From Leifsonia tongyongensis (lineage in GTDB: Bacteria; Actinomycetota; Actinomycetes; Actinomycetales; Microbacteriaceae): a DNA stretch of 64,000 bases. The position numbers were made by a program, and so were the translations under genes. Positions 35,408-44,027 of this stretch are shown piece by piece. How positions within the stretch are numbered: position 1 is the stretch's first letter; each line of letters starts with the position of its first letter. Below the pieces are notes generated by a model that saw only the letters and a list, made by a program, of their open reading frames with translations, was not told where the DNA came from and ran no database searches. The DNA lies in NCBI RefSeq assembly GCF_010686705.1, contig NZ_JAAGWY010000004.1, forward strand, positions 124,001-188,000, read 5' to 3'.

Positions 35408-36490
35408 GTGCGCAGGGTAGTGATTCTCGGCTCGACCGGGTCGATCGGAACGCAGGCCCTCGACGTCATCCGCGCCAACCGCGAGCGGTTCAGTGTCGTC
35501 GGCCTCGCGGCCGGCACGAACGTCGAGCTCCTCGCGCAGCAGGCCGAGGAGTTCGACGTCGCCGACACGGCCCTCGGGGCGGCGGATGCCGAGCGTCTCG
35601 TGCGCGCCGTCGACGCCGACGTGGTGCTGAACGGCATCACCGGATCGGTCGGGCTCGGGCCGACGCTCGCCGCGCTCGAAACGGGGCGCACGCTGGCACT
35701 GGCGAACAAGGAGTCGCTCATCGTCGGCGGCGAGCTCGTCACCCGCGTCGCGCGTCCGGGGCAGCTCGTCCCGGTGGACTCGGAGCATTCCGCGATCGCG
35801 CAGGCCCTGCGCTCGGGGACCGCAGCAGAGGTCTCACGGCTGGTGCTCACCGCATCCGGCGGCCCTTTCCGTGGTCGCAGCCGCGAGTCGCTGCGCGACG
35901 TCACCCCCGCCGAGGCCCTCGCCCACCCGACATGGGACATGGGGCTCGTCGTGACGACGAATTCGTCCACGCTCGTGAACAAAGGCCTCGAGGTGATCGA
36001 AGCGCACGTGCTGTTCGACGTGCCGTACGACCGGATCGCTGTGACGGTGCATCCGCAGTCCGTCGTCCACTCGATGGTGGAGTTCGTCGACGGATCCACG
36101 ATCGCGCAGGCCTCTCCACCCGACATGCGCCTGCCGATCTCGCTCGGACTCGACTGGCCGAACCGTGTCGCCGGGGTCGGCGTGCCGCTCGACTGGACGA
36201 CCGCCCACGCCTGGACGTTCGAACCCCTCGACGGTGAGGCGTTCCCCGCGGTCGCGTTGGCGAAGCGCGTCGGCACGGCAGGGAGCACCTATCCCGCCGT
36301 CTTCAACGCCGCGAACGAGCAGGCCGTGACCGCATTCCACGCCGGGCGGATCGGTTACCTCGACATCCTCGACACCGTCGAGCGCGTGGTCGACGCGCAC
36401 GAACCGGAACGGGAGCTCACCCGTGAGACGCTCGCCTTCGCCGAACTCTGGGCGCGTTCGGAGGCCGACCGGCTGATCGCCGCCCACTGA
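35408..36490 (+). CDS. dxr: 1-deoxy-D-xylulose 5-phosphate reductoisomerase
   Basis: A 360-residue enzyme of the MEP isoprenoid pathway, converting DXP to MEP with [21 protein letters not shown] is the N-terminal nucleotide-binding motif; [14 protein letters not shown] and [13 protein letters not shown] carry the metal ligands; TASGGPFRG is the substrate flap region. It is somewhat shorter than the E. coli enzyme but has all core blocks. It precedes rseP and ispG, the same order as in mycobacteria. The GTG start follows TAGCAT by six bases. Confidence 0.97.
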   Translation: MRRVVILGSTGSIGTQALDVIRANRERFSVVGLAAGTNVELLAQQAEEFDVADTALGAADAERLVRAVDADVVLNGITGSVGLGPTLAALETGRTLALANKESLIVGGELVTRVARPGQLVPVDSEHSAIAQALRSGTAAEVSRLVLTASGGPFRGRSRESLRDVTPAEALAHPTWDMGLVVTTNSSTLVNKGLEVIEAHVLFDVPYDRIAVTVHPQSVVHSMVEFVDGSTIAQASPPDMRLPISLGLDWPNRVAGVGVPLDWTTAHAWTFEPLDGEAFPAVALAKRVGTAGSTYPAVFNAANEQAVTAFHAGRIGYLDILDTVERVVDAHEPERELTRETLAFAELWARSEADRLIAAH

Positions 36491-36540
36491 GCGCGACCGT
36501 CGCACAGCGAACGTCCGGCTGGTTCCAAGCCGTCCGGCGG

Positions 36541-36552
36541 TAGGGTTGCGGC
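36541..36552 (+). promoter_or_regulatory. Leaderless-type -10 of rseP
   Basis: TAGGGT at 36541-36546, six bases, then GTG at 36553; no ribosome-binding sequence is present. Confidence 0.55.
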
Positions 36553-37884
36553 GTGGAATCCGTGCTGCTCTTCATCCTCGGCGTCGTCATCATGGTGATC
36601 GGCCTCGCCGTGTCGATCGGCCTGCACGAGATCGGGCACCTCGTTCCGGCGAAGGCGTTCGGCGTCAAAGTGACCCAGTACATGATCGGGTTCGGCAAGA
36701 CCCTCTTCTCGTTCCGCAAAGGCGAGACCCAGTACGGGGTGAAGGCGATCCCGCTGGGCGGCTACATCTCGATGATCGGCATGTTCCCACCCGGCAAGGA
36801 CGGCGCGGGAGCGCGCAACGCCACGACCGGCTTCATGCAGAACATGGTGCAGGATGCGCGCGAGCAGAGCGCACAGACCATCGCCGCCGGCGAGGACAGC
36901 CGAGCGTTCTACCGCCTCCCCGTCGCCAAGCGCATCGTCATCATGCTCGGCGGCCCCGTCATGAACCTCCTGATCGGCATCGCGTTGTTCGCCGTGCTGC
37001 TGTGCGGTTTCGGCACCGCCCAGAACAGCACCACCGTCGCCACCGTGAGCACCTGTCTCATCTCGCCGACCGCGACCAACCAGAAATGCGCACCCACCGA
37101 CCCGGCCGCTCCGGCATACGCTGCGGGCATCCGGCCGGGCGACCGCATCGTAAGCATCGACGGCACGGCTATCACGAGCTGGGACCAGTCGACGGCGATC
37201 ATCCAGAAGTCGGCTGACCGGGCACTGACGGTCGTCGTGGAGCGCAACGGCACGAAGCACACCTTCACGGTGACGCCGGCGACGACGAAGAAGTACGTGA
37301 CGGATGCACAGGGCGCGGTCGTCAAGGACGCGAGCGGCGCATCCGTCACCACCCAGGCCGGCTTCATCGGCATCGGTCCGCTCCGCGAACTCGTGCAGCA
37401 GCCGCCGAGCGCCATCCTTCCCGCCGTCGGCACGCAGATCGGCGCCGTCGGCGGCATGATCATCGATCTGCCCCAGCGGCTCGTTGGCGTCTGGAATGCC
37501 GCCTTCGGCCCGGGCGAGCGCGACCCCAACGGTCCGATCAGCGTCGTCGGCGTCGGGCGCGCCGCCGGCGAGCTCACGGCTCTCAACAACGTCCCGGTGG
37601 TCGACAAGGTGTACACGATGATCGGCCTGCTCGCGTCGCTGAACATCGCGCTGTTCGTGTTCAACCTGATCCCCCTGCTGCCGCTCGACGGCGGCCACAT
37701 CGCCGGGGCCCTCTGGGAGGGCATCCGGCGCAGCTGGGCGAAGCTCTTCAAGAAGAAGGATCCGGGCCCCGTCGACATGGCGAAGCTGATGCCGTTGACG
37801 ATGGCGGTCGTCGTCGTGCTGGGCGGGATGAGCCTGCTGCTGATCTACGCCGACATCGTCAAGCCGGTCAACCTCTTCGGCTGA
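36553..37884 (+). CDS. rseP: Site-2 zinc metalloprotease, RseP/Rip1 type
   Basis: A 443-residue intramembrane protease of family M50. HEIGHL (about residue 24) holds the two zinc His and the catalytic Glu in the first helix, and LLPLDGGHI near the C terminus supplies the Asp ligand. A PDZ domain lies between (about 190-260), including AGIRPGDRIVSIDG. It cuts membrane-bound anti-sigma factors and similar substrates after a first cleavage. The position between dxr and ispG is conserved in actinobacteria. The insertion after KDGAGARN (about 80-120) is also usual in this group. Confidence 0.96.
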   Translation: MESVLLFILGVVIMVIGLAVSIGLHEIGHLVPAKAFGVKVTQYMIGFGKTLFSFRKGETQYGVKAIPLGGYISMIGMFPPGKDGAGARNATTGFMQNMVQDAREQSAQTIAAGEDSRAFYRLPVAKRIVIMLGGPVMNLLIGIALFAVLLCGFGTAQNSTTVATVSTCLISPTATNQKCAPTDPAAPAYAAGIRPGDRIVSIDGTAITSWDQSTAIIQKSADRALTVVVERNGTKHTFTVTPATTKKYVTDAQGAVVKDASGASVTTQAGFIGIGPLRELVQQPPSAILPAVGTQIGAVGGMIIDLPQRLVGVWNAAFGPGERDPNGPISVVGVGRAAGELTALNNVPVVDKVYTMIGLLASLNIALFVFNLIPLLPLDGGHIAGALWEGIRRSWAKLFKKKDPGPVDMAKLMPLTMAVVVVLGGMSLLLIYADIVKPVNLFG

Positions 37885-37917
37885 GGCTTCTCCCATAGAA
37901 CCTTGTGGCGCGCGGCC

Positions 37918-37929
37918 TAAGCTAGAGGC
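37918..37929 (+). promoter_or_regulatory. Leaderless-type -10 of ispG
   Basis: TAAGCT at 37918-37923, six bases, then GTG at 37930. Confidence 0.55.
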
Positions 37930-39081
37930 GTGGCTGCAATCAATCTGGGAATGCCCAAAGTGCCCGAAGTCCTGGCTCCGCGACGGAAGACACGACAGAT
38001 CAGGGTCGGCAAGGTCCTCGTCGGCGGCGATGCACCGATCAGCGTCCAGTCCATGACGACGACGCCGACGCCGAACATCAACGCGACGCTTCAGCAGATC
38101 GCCGAACTCACCGCATCCGGTTGCGACATCGTGCGTGTCGCCGTGCCGAGCCGCGACGACGCCGAGGCCCTTCCGATCATCGCGAAGAAGAGCCAGATCC
38201 CGGTGATCGCCGACATCCACTTCCAGCCGAACTACGTCTATGCAGCGATCGATGCCGGATGCGCGGGCGTGCGCGTGAACCCGGGCAACATCCGCAAGTT
38301 CGACGACCAGGTCGGCAAGATCGCCCGGCGCGCCAAGGAGGCGGGTGTCTCGATCCGGATCGGCGTGAACGCCGGCTCTCTCGACCCGCGCCTTCTGGAG
38401 AAGTACGGCAAGGCGACTCCCGAGGCACTCGTGGAGTCGGCCGTGTGGGAGGCGAGCCTCTTCGAGGAGCACGACTTCCACGATTTCAAGATCTCGGTGA
38501 AGCACAACGACCCCATCGTGATGGTCAAGGCGTACCGCCTGCTCGCCGAACGCGGTGACTGGCCGCTCCACCTCGGCGTCACAGAGGCGGGCCCGAGCTT
38601 CCAGGGCACGATCAAGTCGGCGACGGCGTTCGGGATCCTGCTCTCGGAGGGCATCGGCGACACGATCCGCGTCTCCCTGTCGGCCCCTCCAGCTGAGGAG
38701 GTCAAGGTCGGGCTGCAGATCCTGCAGTCGCTGAACCTCCGTGAGCGCAAGCTCGAGATCGTGTCCTGCCCGAGCTGCGGCCGTGCGCAGGTCGACGTCT
38801 ACAAGCTGGCGAACGATGTCACCAGCGGACTCGAGGGCATGAGCGTTCCGCTGCGGGTCGCGGTCATGGGATGCGTCGTCAACGGCCCCGGCGAAGCGCG
38901 CGAGGCCGACCTCGGTGTCGCTTCCGGAAACGGCAAGGGCCAGATCTTCGTCAAGGGCGAAGTCATCAAGACCGTCCCCGAGTCGGAGATCGTCGCGACC
39001 CTCATCGCGGAGGCCAACCGGCTGGCTGCTGAGATGCCGGACGCCACGAGCGGGGAGCCGGTCGTCACCGTCGCGAACTGA
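37930..39081 (+). CDS. ispG: HMB-diphosphate synthase (MEP pathway)
   Basis: A 383-residue iron-sulfur enzyme that makes 4-hydroxy-3-methylbut-2-enyl diphosphate. [11 protein letters not shown] opens the TIM-barrel domain and [12 protein letters not shown] is in the active-site region. The [4Fe-4S] cysteines are in [13 protein letters not shown] and [12 protein letters not shown], all three present. It starts at a GTG six bases after TAAGCT and completes the dxr-rseP-ispG trio, although each gene appears to have its own leaderless promoter. Confidence 0.97.
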   Translation: MAAINLGMPKVPEVLAPRRKTRQIRVGKVLVGGDAPISVQSMTTTPTPNINATLQQIAELTASGCDIVRVAVPSRDDAEALPIIAKKSQIPVIADIHFQPNYVYAAIDAGCAGVRVNPGNIRKFDDQVGKIARRAKEAGVSIRIGVNAGSLDPRLLEKYGKATPEALVESAVWEASLFEEHDFHDFKISVKHNDPIVMVKAYRLLAERGDWPLHLGVTEAGPSFQGTIKSATAFGILLSEGIGDTIRVSLSAPPAEEVKVGLQILQSLNLRERKLEIVSCPSCGRAQVDVYKLANDVTSGLEGMSVPLRVAVMGCVVNGPGEAREADLGVASGNGKGQIFVKGEVIKTVPESEIVATLIAEANRLAAEMPDATSGEPVVTVAN

Positions 39082-39105
39082 GCCACGCCGGGCCGAGTCG
39101 CGCAG

Positions 39106-39133
39106 GCGTCCTCAGGCGGGCGTCCTCAGGCGG
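39106..39133. repeat. 14-bp exact tandem duplication after ispG
   Basis: GCGTCCTCAGGCGG occurs at 39106-39119 and 39120-39133, in the non-coding gap between ispG and the hydrolase gene. Confidence 0.85.
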
Positions 39134-39186
39134 GTTCCCTCAGCCGGAACAGGGCGAGCGCATAGCGGATCCACGGTACCTTTGCA

Positions 39187-39198
39187 TATCCTGTCGCC
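39187..39198 (+). promoter_or_regulatory. Leaderless-type -10 of the SGNH hydrolase gene
   Basis: TATCCT at 39187-39192, six bases, then ATG at 39199. Confidence 0.55.
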
Positions 39199-39885
39199 AT
39201 GGGATCGAGGGTCAGGCGGATTCCGGCTGCACTGGCTGCCGGCGCCCTCGTCGTCGCCGCATCGCTCGCGATCGGCGTCGTCGCCGCAGCGGGCACGCCG
39301 ACCGTCGTCCCCCACACGACGGTGGCCGCTCCGCACGGACCGGTCGTGGTCGCGATCGGGGATTCGATCATGGAAGGCCACGGGCTGGCACCGAGCCAGG
39401 CGTGGCCGGCGCTCCTCGCGAACGAGTTCGGCTGGCGGCTCACCAACCTGGCGAGCGACGGGTCCGGTTTCGTCACCACCGGCAACAACGGCGACGATTT
39501 CGCCGACCAGGTGGCCGCAGCCGCACGCCTCGACCCGTCGATCGTGCTCGTCTCGGGGAGCAGCAACGACCTCGGCGACGATGACACGATGATCGCGGGG
39601 GAGACCGCTGCGACCATCCGCGCCCTGCATGCCGCCCTGCCGCGCGCCCAGATCTTCGCGGTGAGCCCGATCTGGAACGACAAGGACGTCCCGCCGCAGC
39701 TGGACAGCATCGACCTCGACGTCACCCGCGCGGTGGCAGCCGTCGGCGGCCGCACGCTGGACATCGGCCAGCCGTTGTACGGTCAGCCGGCCCTACTGCA
39801 GTCCGACGACGTGCATCCGACCCCGGCCGGCCAGCAGGTGATCGCGGCGGCCGTCGCGAAGGCCCTGCAGCATCCGGCGGCGTGA
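39199..39885 (+). CDS. Secreted SGNH/GDSL-type hydrolase
   Basis: A 228-residue protein with an N-terminal signal peptide (hydrophobic about 8-32). The SGNH blocks are VVAIGDSIMEGHGL with the nucleophile Ser (block I), ASDGSGF (block II), SGSSNDLGDD with the Asn (block III) and SDDVHPTPAGQQV with the Asp and His (block V). It is expected to be an exported esterase or lipase; the substrate could be a lipid, a polysaccharide acetyl group or a cell-envelope ester. It is not obviously linked to its neighbours ispG and proS. Confidence 0.9.
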   Translation: MGSRVRRIPAALAAGALVVAASLAIGVVAAAGTPTVVPHTTVAAPHGPVVVAIGDSIMEGHGLAPSQAWPALLANEFGWRLTNLASDGSGFVTTGNNGDDFADQVAAAARLDPSIVLVSGSSNDLGDDDTMIAGETAATIRALHAALPRAQIFAVSPIWNDKDVPPQLDSIDLDVTRAVAAVGGRTLDIGQPLYGQPALLQSDDVHPTPAGQQVIAAAVAKALQHPAA

Positions 39886-39919
39886 CCGGATGCCGTCTGT
39901 GGCGCCGGTCGCCGCCCTC

Positions 39920-39931
39920 TAACATGGAACG
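39920..39931 (+). promoter_or_regulatory. Leaderless-type -10 of proS
   Basis: TAACAT at 39920-39925, six bases, then GTG at 39932. Confidence 0.6.
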
Positions 39932-41698
39932 GTGCCTACACGCCTGTCGAACTACTTCCTCCGCACCCTCCGTGAAGATCCCTCCGACGCAGAAGTGACC
40001 AGCCACCGGCTGCTCGTGCGTGCGGGGTACATCCGCAGGCAGGCGCCCGGCATCTTTGCGTGGCTGCCCCTCGGGCTCCGGGTCAAGGGAAAGATCGAGC
40101 AGATCATCCGCGACGAGATGGAGACCGCTGGAGCGCACGAGGTGCATTTCCCGGCGCTCCTCCCGCGCGAACCGTACGAGGCCACCGGGCGGTGGGAGGA
40201 GTACGGTGACGGGATCTTCCGGCTCAAGGACCGCAAAGGCGGAGACTACCTCCTCGCCCCGACGCACGAAGAGGTCTTCACTCTGCTGGTGAAGGACCTG
40301 TACTCGAGCTACAAGGATCTTCCCCTCTCGATCTACCAGATCCAGGACAAGTACCGTGACGAGGCGCGGCCCCGTGCCGGCCTGCTGCGCGGACGCGAAT
40401 TCACGATGAAGGATGCGTATTCCTTCGACTACACCGACGAAGGGCTCGACGCGAGCTACATGGCCCAGCGCGACGCGTACGAGCGCATCTTCGCGCGGCT
40501 CGGCCTCGAGTACGTGATCGTGCAGGCGGATGCGGGCGCGATGGGCGGCTCGCGCAGCGAGGAGTTCCTGCACCCGACTCCGGTCGGCGAGGACACCTTC
40601 GTGCGCTCGGCCGGCGGCTACGCGGCCAACGTGGAGGCTTTCACGACTCTGGCGCCGCCCACCCGCACGTACGAGAAGCTGACGCCTGCCGAGGTCCTCC
40701 ACACTCCGGACACCCCGACGATCCAGACCCTGGTCGACCTGGCGAACGAGAAGCACCCGCGCCCGGACGGCCGCGCCTGGACCGCCGCCGACACGCTCAA
40801 GAACGTCGTCCTCGCGCTCAAGCATCTCGACGGACGGCGCGAAGTGATCGTCGTCGGCCTTCCTGGCGACCGGGAGGTCGACCTGAAGCGCGCCGAAGTC
40901 GCGTTCGCGCCGGCAGAAGTGGAGCAGGCGACGCCGGAGGACTTCCTGGCGAACCCCGGACTCGTGAAAGGCTACATCGGGCCCTGGTCGGCGCTCGGCC
41001 CGGTGCTCGGCGAAGACGCGAGCACGGGCATCCGCTATCTCGTCGACCCGCGCGTCGTCGACGGTTCCGGCTGGATCACCGGCGCGAACGAAGAAGGACA
41101 CCACGTGTTCGGACTGGTGGCCGGGCGTGACTTCTCCAGCGACGGCACGGTCGAGGTCGCCGACGTGCACGACGGAGACCCGGCGCCCGACGGTTCCGGA
41201 CCGGTCGAGCTCGCCCGTGGCATGGAGATCGGCCACGTGTTCCAGCTCGGCCGCAAGTACGCCGAGGCGCTCGGACTGAAAGTGCTCGACGAGAACGGCA
41301 AGCTCGTCACCGTGACCATGGGGTCCTACGGCATCGGCGTCACGCGCATGCTCGCGATCATCGCCGAGCTGAACAACGATGACAAAGGACTGATCTGGCC
41401 GGAGTCGGTCGCGCCGTTCGATGTGCACGTCGTCGCCGCCGGTCGCGAACCGGTCGTGTTCGAGGTCGCCGAGGCACTCGCCGCCTCGCTCGACGGCGCC
41501 GGATTCGACGTGCTGTTCGACGACCGTCCCAAGGTCTCGCCCGGTGTGAAGTTCGGCGACGCGGAGCTCATCGGCGTACCGAAGATCGTCATCGTCGGCC
41601 GGAGCGCAGCCGAGGGTGTTGTCGAGGTGTGGGATCGCCGCACCGGCGAGCGCGCGCAGGTTCCCGTCGCCGAGGTGGCCGGGCAGCTCGATCGCTGA
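39932..41698 (+). CDS. proS: Prolyl-tRNA synthetase
   Basis: A 588-residue class II aminoacyl-tRNA synthetase of bacterial type. Motif 2 is in [20 protein letters not shown] and motif 3 in [17 protein letters not shown]. Between them (about 225-400) lies the editing domain that clears mischarged Ala-tRNA, including [16 protein letters not shown]. The anticodon-binding domain is at the C terminus (about 490-588). It starts at a GTG, giving [17 protein letters not shown], typical of the family. Confidence 0.98.
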   Translation: MPTRLSNYFLRTLREDPSDAEVTSHRLLVRAGYIRRQAPGIFAWLPLGLRVKGKIEQIIRDEMETAGAHEVHFPALLPREPYEATGRWEEYGDGIFRLKDRKGGDYLLAPTHEEVFTLLVKDLYSSYKDLPLSIYQIQDKYRDEARPRAGLLRGREFTMKDAYSFDYTDEGLDASYMAQRDAYERIFARLGLEYVIVQADAGAMGGSRSEEFLHPTPVGEDTFVRSAGGYAANVEAFTTLAPPTRTYEKLTPAEVLHTPDTPTIQTLVDLANEKHPRPDGRAWTAADTLKNVVLALKHLDGRREVIVVGLPGDREVDLKRAEVAFAPAEVEQATPEDFLANPGLVKGYIGPWSALGPVLGEDASTGIRYLVDPRVVDGSGWITGANEEGHHVFGLVAGRDFSSDGTVEVADVHDGDPAPDGSGPVELARGMEIGHVFQLGRKYAEALGLKVLDENGKLVTVTMGSYGIGVTRMLAIIAELNNDDKGLIWPESVAPFDVHVVAAGREPVVFEVAEALAASLDGAGFDVLFDDRPKVSPGVKFGDAELIGVPKIVIVGRSAAEGVVEVWDRRTGERAQVPVAEVAGQLDR

Positions 41699-41716
41699 GG
41701 CCGCGTTACCGCGGCC
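41699..41716. terminator. Short hairpin between proS and the DUF1206 gene
   Basis: GGCCGCG (41699-41705), TTAC, CGCGGCC (41710-41716), directly after the proS stop and 9 bases before the end of the convergent gene. It can serve both directions. Confidence 0.65.
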
Positions 41717-41725
41717 CTCGCGGGA

Positions 41726-42529
41726 TCAGAGGCGGACGACGAACGCTTTCACGCAGTAGTAGACGCCGTAGGCGATGAGCCCGAGGGACACCGCAAAGAG
41801 GATGACCGGGCCGAAGGGCAGCCCGCGGAGCGTCACGAGGGCGCCGTCCAGCCCGCTCGCCTTCTGCGGATCGGTCGTCACTGCCGCGACGACCACGAGA
41901 ATGCCGACGATTCCCAGCGCAATGCCCTTGGAGATGTAGCCGACCACGCCGAGCGTGATCGTCGCATCCCCGACGGCGCCGGATGGCGTCTGGATGTCGC
42001 GGGCGAAAGTCTTCCTCGCGCCCCTCACGATGTAATACACGCCGATGGCGATGACGCCGAGTCCGATCAGGACCAGCAGGAAGACTCCGCCCGGTGCCGC
42101 GAGGATCTTCGCGGTCATCGAGGTGTTCGACGAGTTCGAACTCGCCGACCCGCCTGTCGCGATCACGAACCCGAGCCAGGCCAGCGCGAAGTACACGATG
42201 GCCTTGCCGCCCTCTTTCAGTCGGGTCGCCCAGCGCCGCTTCGGGTCCGCGCCCGGCGCGAGGATCGTCTCGAGCACCTCCCAGAGCCCGAGGGCCAGAA
42301 GCCCGACGACCACGACCCACAGAATGAAGACGCCACCGGGCGTCTTCATGAGCTGCTGGAACGCACCCGACTGGTCCGCCTCACCGCTGGCGCCGAAGGC
42401 GAGGCTGATCCCGATGCCGCCGATAAGGATGTGCACGACCCCGACGGCGACATTGCCGACCCGGGCGAGCGCTTGCACAGCTGGATTGTTCTCCGCGGAG
42501 CGCGCGGCTCCCTTAACTTCCGTCGTCAT
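41726..42529 (-). CDS. DUF1206 membrane protein
   Basis: A 267-residue integral membrane protein made of three copies of a two-helix unit, the DUF1206 pattern: ALARVGNVAVGVVHILIGGI, AKAIVYFALAWLGFVIA-like middle unit, then VVGYISKGIALGIVGILVV. The function of the family is not known. The start is set at ATG 42529 because a TACCGT -10 lies seven bases upstream (complement of 42537-42542); an in-frame GTG at 42538 would fall inside that hexamer. It is divergent from nusA, in the place where rimP is usually found in related genomes. Confidence 0.88.
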   Translation of the reverse strand: MTTEVKGAARSAENNPAVQALARVGNVAVGVVHILIGGIGISLAFGASGEADQSGAFQQLMKTPGGVFILWVVVVGLLALGLWEVLETILAPGADPKRRWATRLKEGGKAIVYFALAWLGFVIATGGSASSNSSNTSMTAKILAAPGGVFLLVLIGLGVIAIGVYYIVRGARKTFARDIQTPSGAVGDATITLGVVGYISKGIALGIVGILVVVAAVTTDPQKASGLDGALVTLRGLPFGPVILFAVSLGLIAYGVYYCVKAFVVRL

Positions 42530-42671
42530 CTCGGTCACGGTACGCCCGCGCGGCCGATTGTCCAGTAGACCGACCGCCCATCGTTACGAGTGGGCTCGCG
42601 ATCGGGTACCGTAGATAGCTGAGTCCGTCGCGCGGTTCGCGACGGCAAGAATCTGAATAGAGGAGGCCGGC
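42530..42671. promoter_or_regulatory. Divergent region and nusA leader hairpin
   Basis: It contains the leftward -10 (complement of 42537-42542) and a hairpin, CCGTCGC (42625-42631) and GCGACGG (42639-42645), upstream of the nusA ribosome site GAGGAGG (42660-42666). A structured nusA leader is common in bacteria and could serve feedback control; that is inference. Confidence 0.5.
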
Positions 42672-43679
42672 ATGGACATCGACCTCAGCGTCTTGCGTCT
42701 CATGGAACGCGAACGAGAGATCCCCTTCGACGAGCTGGTGCAGATCATCGAGCAGGCGATCCTGACCGCCTACCTGAAGCACACCAACCAGGCCGACCAC
42801 CGTCACGGCCACACGGATCAGCCTCCCGCAGCGCGTGTCCACCTCGATCGCAAGACCGGTCACGTGTCCGTCTTCGTTCCCGAGCTCGACGATGAAGGAA
42901 ACGTCATCGGCGAGGCGGAGGACAGCCCGAGCGACTTCGGGCGCATTGCGGCGTTCGCTGCGAAACAGGTCATCAACCAGCGTCTGCGCGACATCGCCGA
43001 CGACGCTGTGCTCGGGGAGTTCCGTGGGCGCGAGGGTGACATCGTCGCCGGCGTGATCCAGCAGGGTCCGAACCCGCGCATGATCCACGTCGACCTGGGA
43101 AGTGTCGAAGCGATCCTTCCGCCGGAGGAGCAGGTTCCCGGCGAGGAGTACACGCACGGTTCGCGCATCCGCGTCTACGTCACCAGTGTCTCCAAGGGGC
43201 TCAAGGGCCCGTCGATCACGGTGTCGCGCACGCACCCGGCGCTCGTCCGCAAACTGTTCGCGCTCGAGGTCCCTGAGATCGCGAGCGGCGTCGTCGAGAT
43301 CGTGTCGCTGGCCCGTGAGGCGGGTCATCGCACGAAGATCGCGGTGCGGGCGACCGAGCCCGGCGTCAACGCGAAAGGCGCCTGCATCGGAGAGCTCGGG
43401 CAGCGTGTGCGTGCCGTCACGGCCGAGCTGAACAACGAGAAGATCGACATCGTCGACTATTCGCCCGACCTGGCCACGTTCGTGTCGAGCGCCCTTTCAC
43501 CGGCTAAGGTCACCAGCGCGTTCGTGATCGACGAGTCGCTGAAGGCCGTCCGTGCGCTCGTCCCCGACTATCAGCTGTCGCTGGCGATCGGCAAGGAGGG
43601 CCAGAACGCCCGCCTCGCCGCCAAGCTGACGGGCGCGAAGATCGATATCCAGCCGGACTCGATCCTCGACGACGAGTAA
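42672..43679 (+). CDS. nusA: Transcription termination/antitermination factor NusA
   Basis: A 335-residue protein with the actinobacterial NusA layout: N-terminal RNA-polymerase-binding domain (about 1-120, opening [20 protein letters not shown]), S1 domain (about 125-195, including [11 protein letters not shown]) and two KH domains (about 200-335, with [14 protein letters not shown] and [12 protein letters not shown]). The acidic repeats of E. coli NusA are absent, as expected. It modulates pausing and termination by RNA polymerase. Normally ylxR and infB follow directly; here about 2.9 kb with an oppositely oriented gene intervenes. Confidence 0.97.
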   Translation: MDIDLSVLRLMEREREIPFDELVQIIEQAILTAYLKHTNQADHRHGHTDQPPAARVHLDRKTGHVSVFVPELDDEGNVIGEAEDSPSDFGRIAAFAAKQVINQRLRDIADDAVLGEFRGREGDIVAGVIQQGPNPRMIHVDLGSVEAILPPEEQVPGEEYTHGSRIRVYVTSVSKGLKGPSITVSRTHPALVRKLFALEVPEIASGVVEIVSLAREAGHRTKIAVRATEPGVNAKGACIGELGQRVRAVTAELNNEKIDIVDYSPDLATFVSSALSPAKVTSAFVIDESLKAVRALVPDYQLSLAIGKEGQNARLAAKLTGAKIDIQPDSILDDE

Positions 43680-44027
43680 CTCTGGATATCGGTCTTCGCG
43701 CAGGCGCATAAGCACGTATTCAGCCGTCTTTGCTGTCACCCTGCCGCCCGCGCCTGTTTTCACAATTCAGGATCTTCGGCGGCACGCCGGCGGGAGCCGG
43801 TCATCCGATCAGGGCTTTTTCCGCGCAGGCTTGCGCGTCCGTCACTTCTGTCACATGAACTCCTGAATTACGAACGGCGCCCCTCGCGCCGTAGCCCCTT
43901 CTGCCTGCGCCTGCGGTGTTCGCAATTCAGGGACTCCCCGGCGAATCCGCGCGAGTCAGTCGGGCACGACCCTCGACGAGTAGAGCGAGTGTGACCGGAA
44001 CTGACGGGTTGGAGCGTGTGGGCAGGC
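43680..44027. other. 348-base non-coding stretch with AATTCAGG copies
   Basis: No credible gene. It carries three copies of one short word in alternating orientation: AATTCAGGA at 43764-43772, its complement TCCTGAATT at 43861-43869, and AATTCAGGG at 43924-43932. Pyrimidine-rich, locally AT-richer tracts separate them. It lies between the ends of nusA and the convergent cell-wall-binding gene, so it could hold transcription ends or mark an insertion boundary. Confidence 0.6.

Noticed and set aside
36355-38571. A 738-codon antisense frame over rseP and ispG
   Set aside because: It runs across two well-identified genes and has only shadow composition.
42608-42671. A riboswitch in the nusA leader
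   Set aside because: Only one simple hairpin is visible, and no conserved ligand-binding core was recognised.
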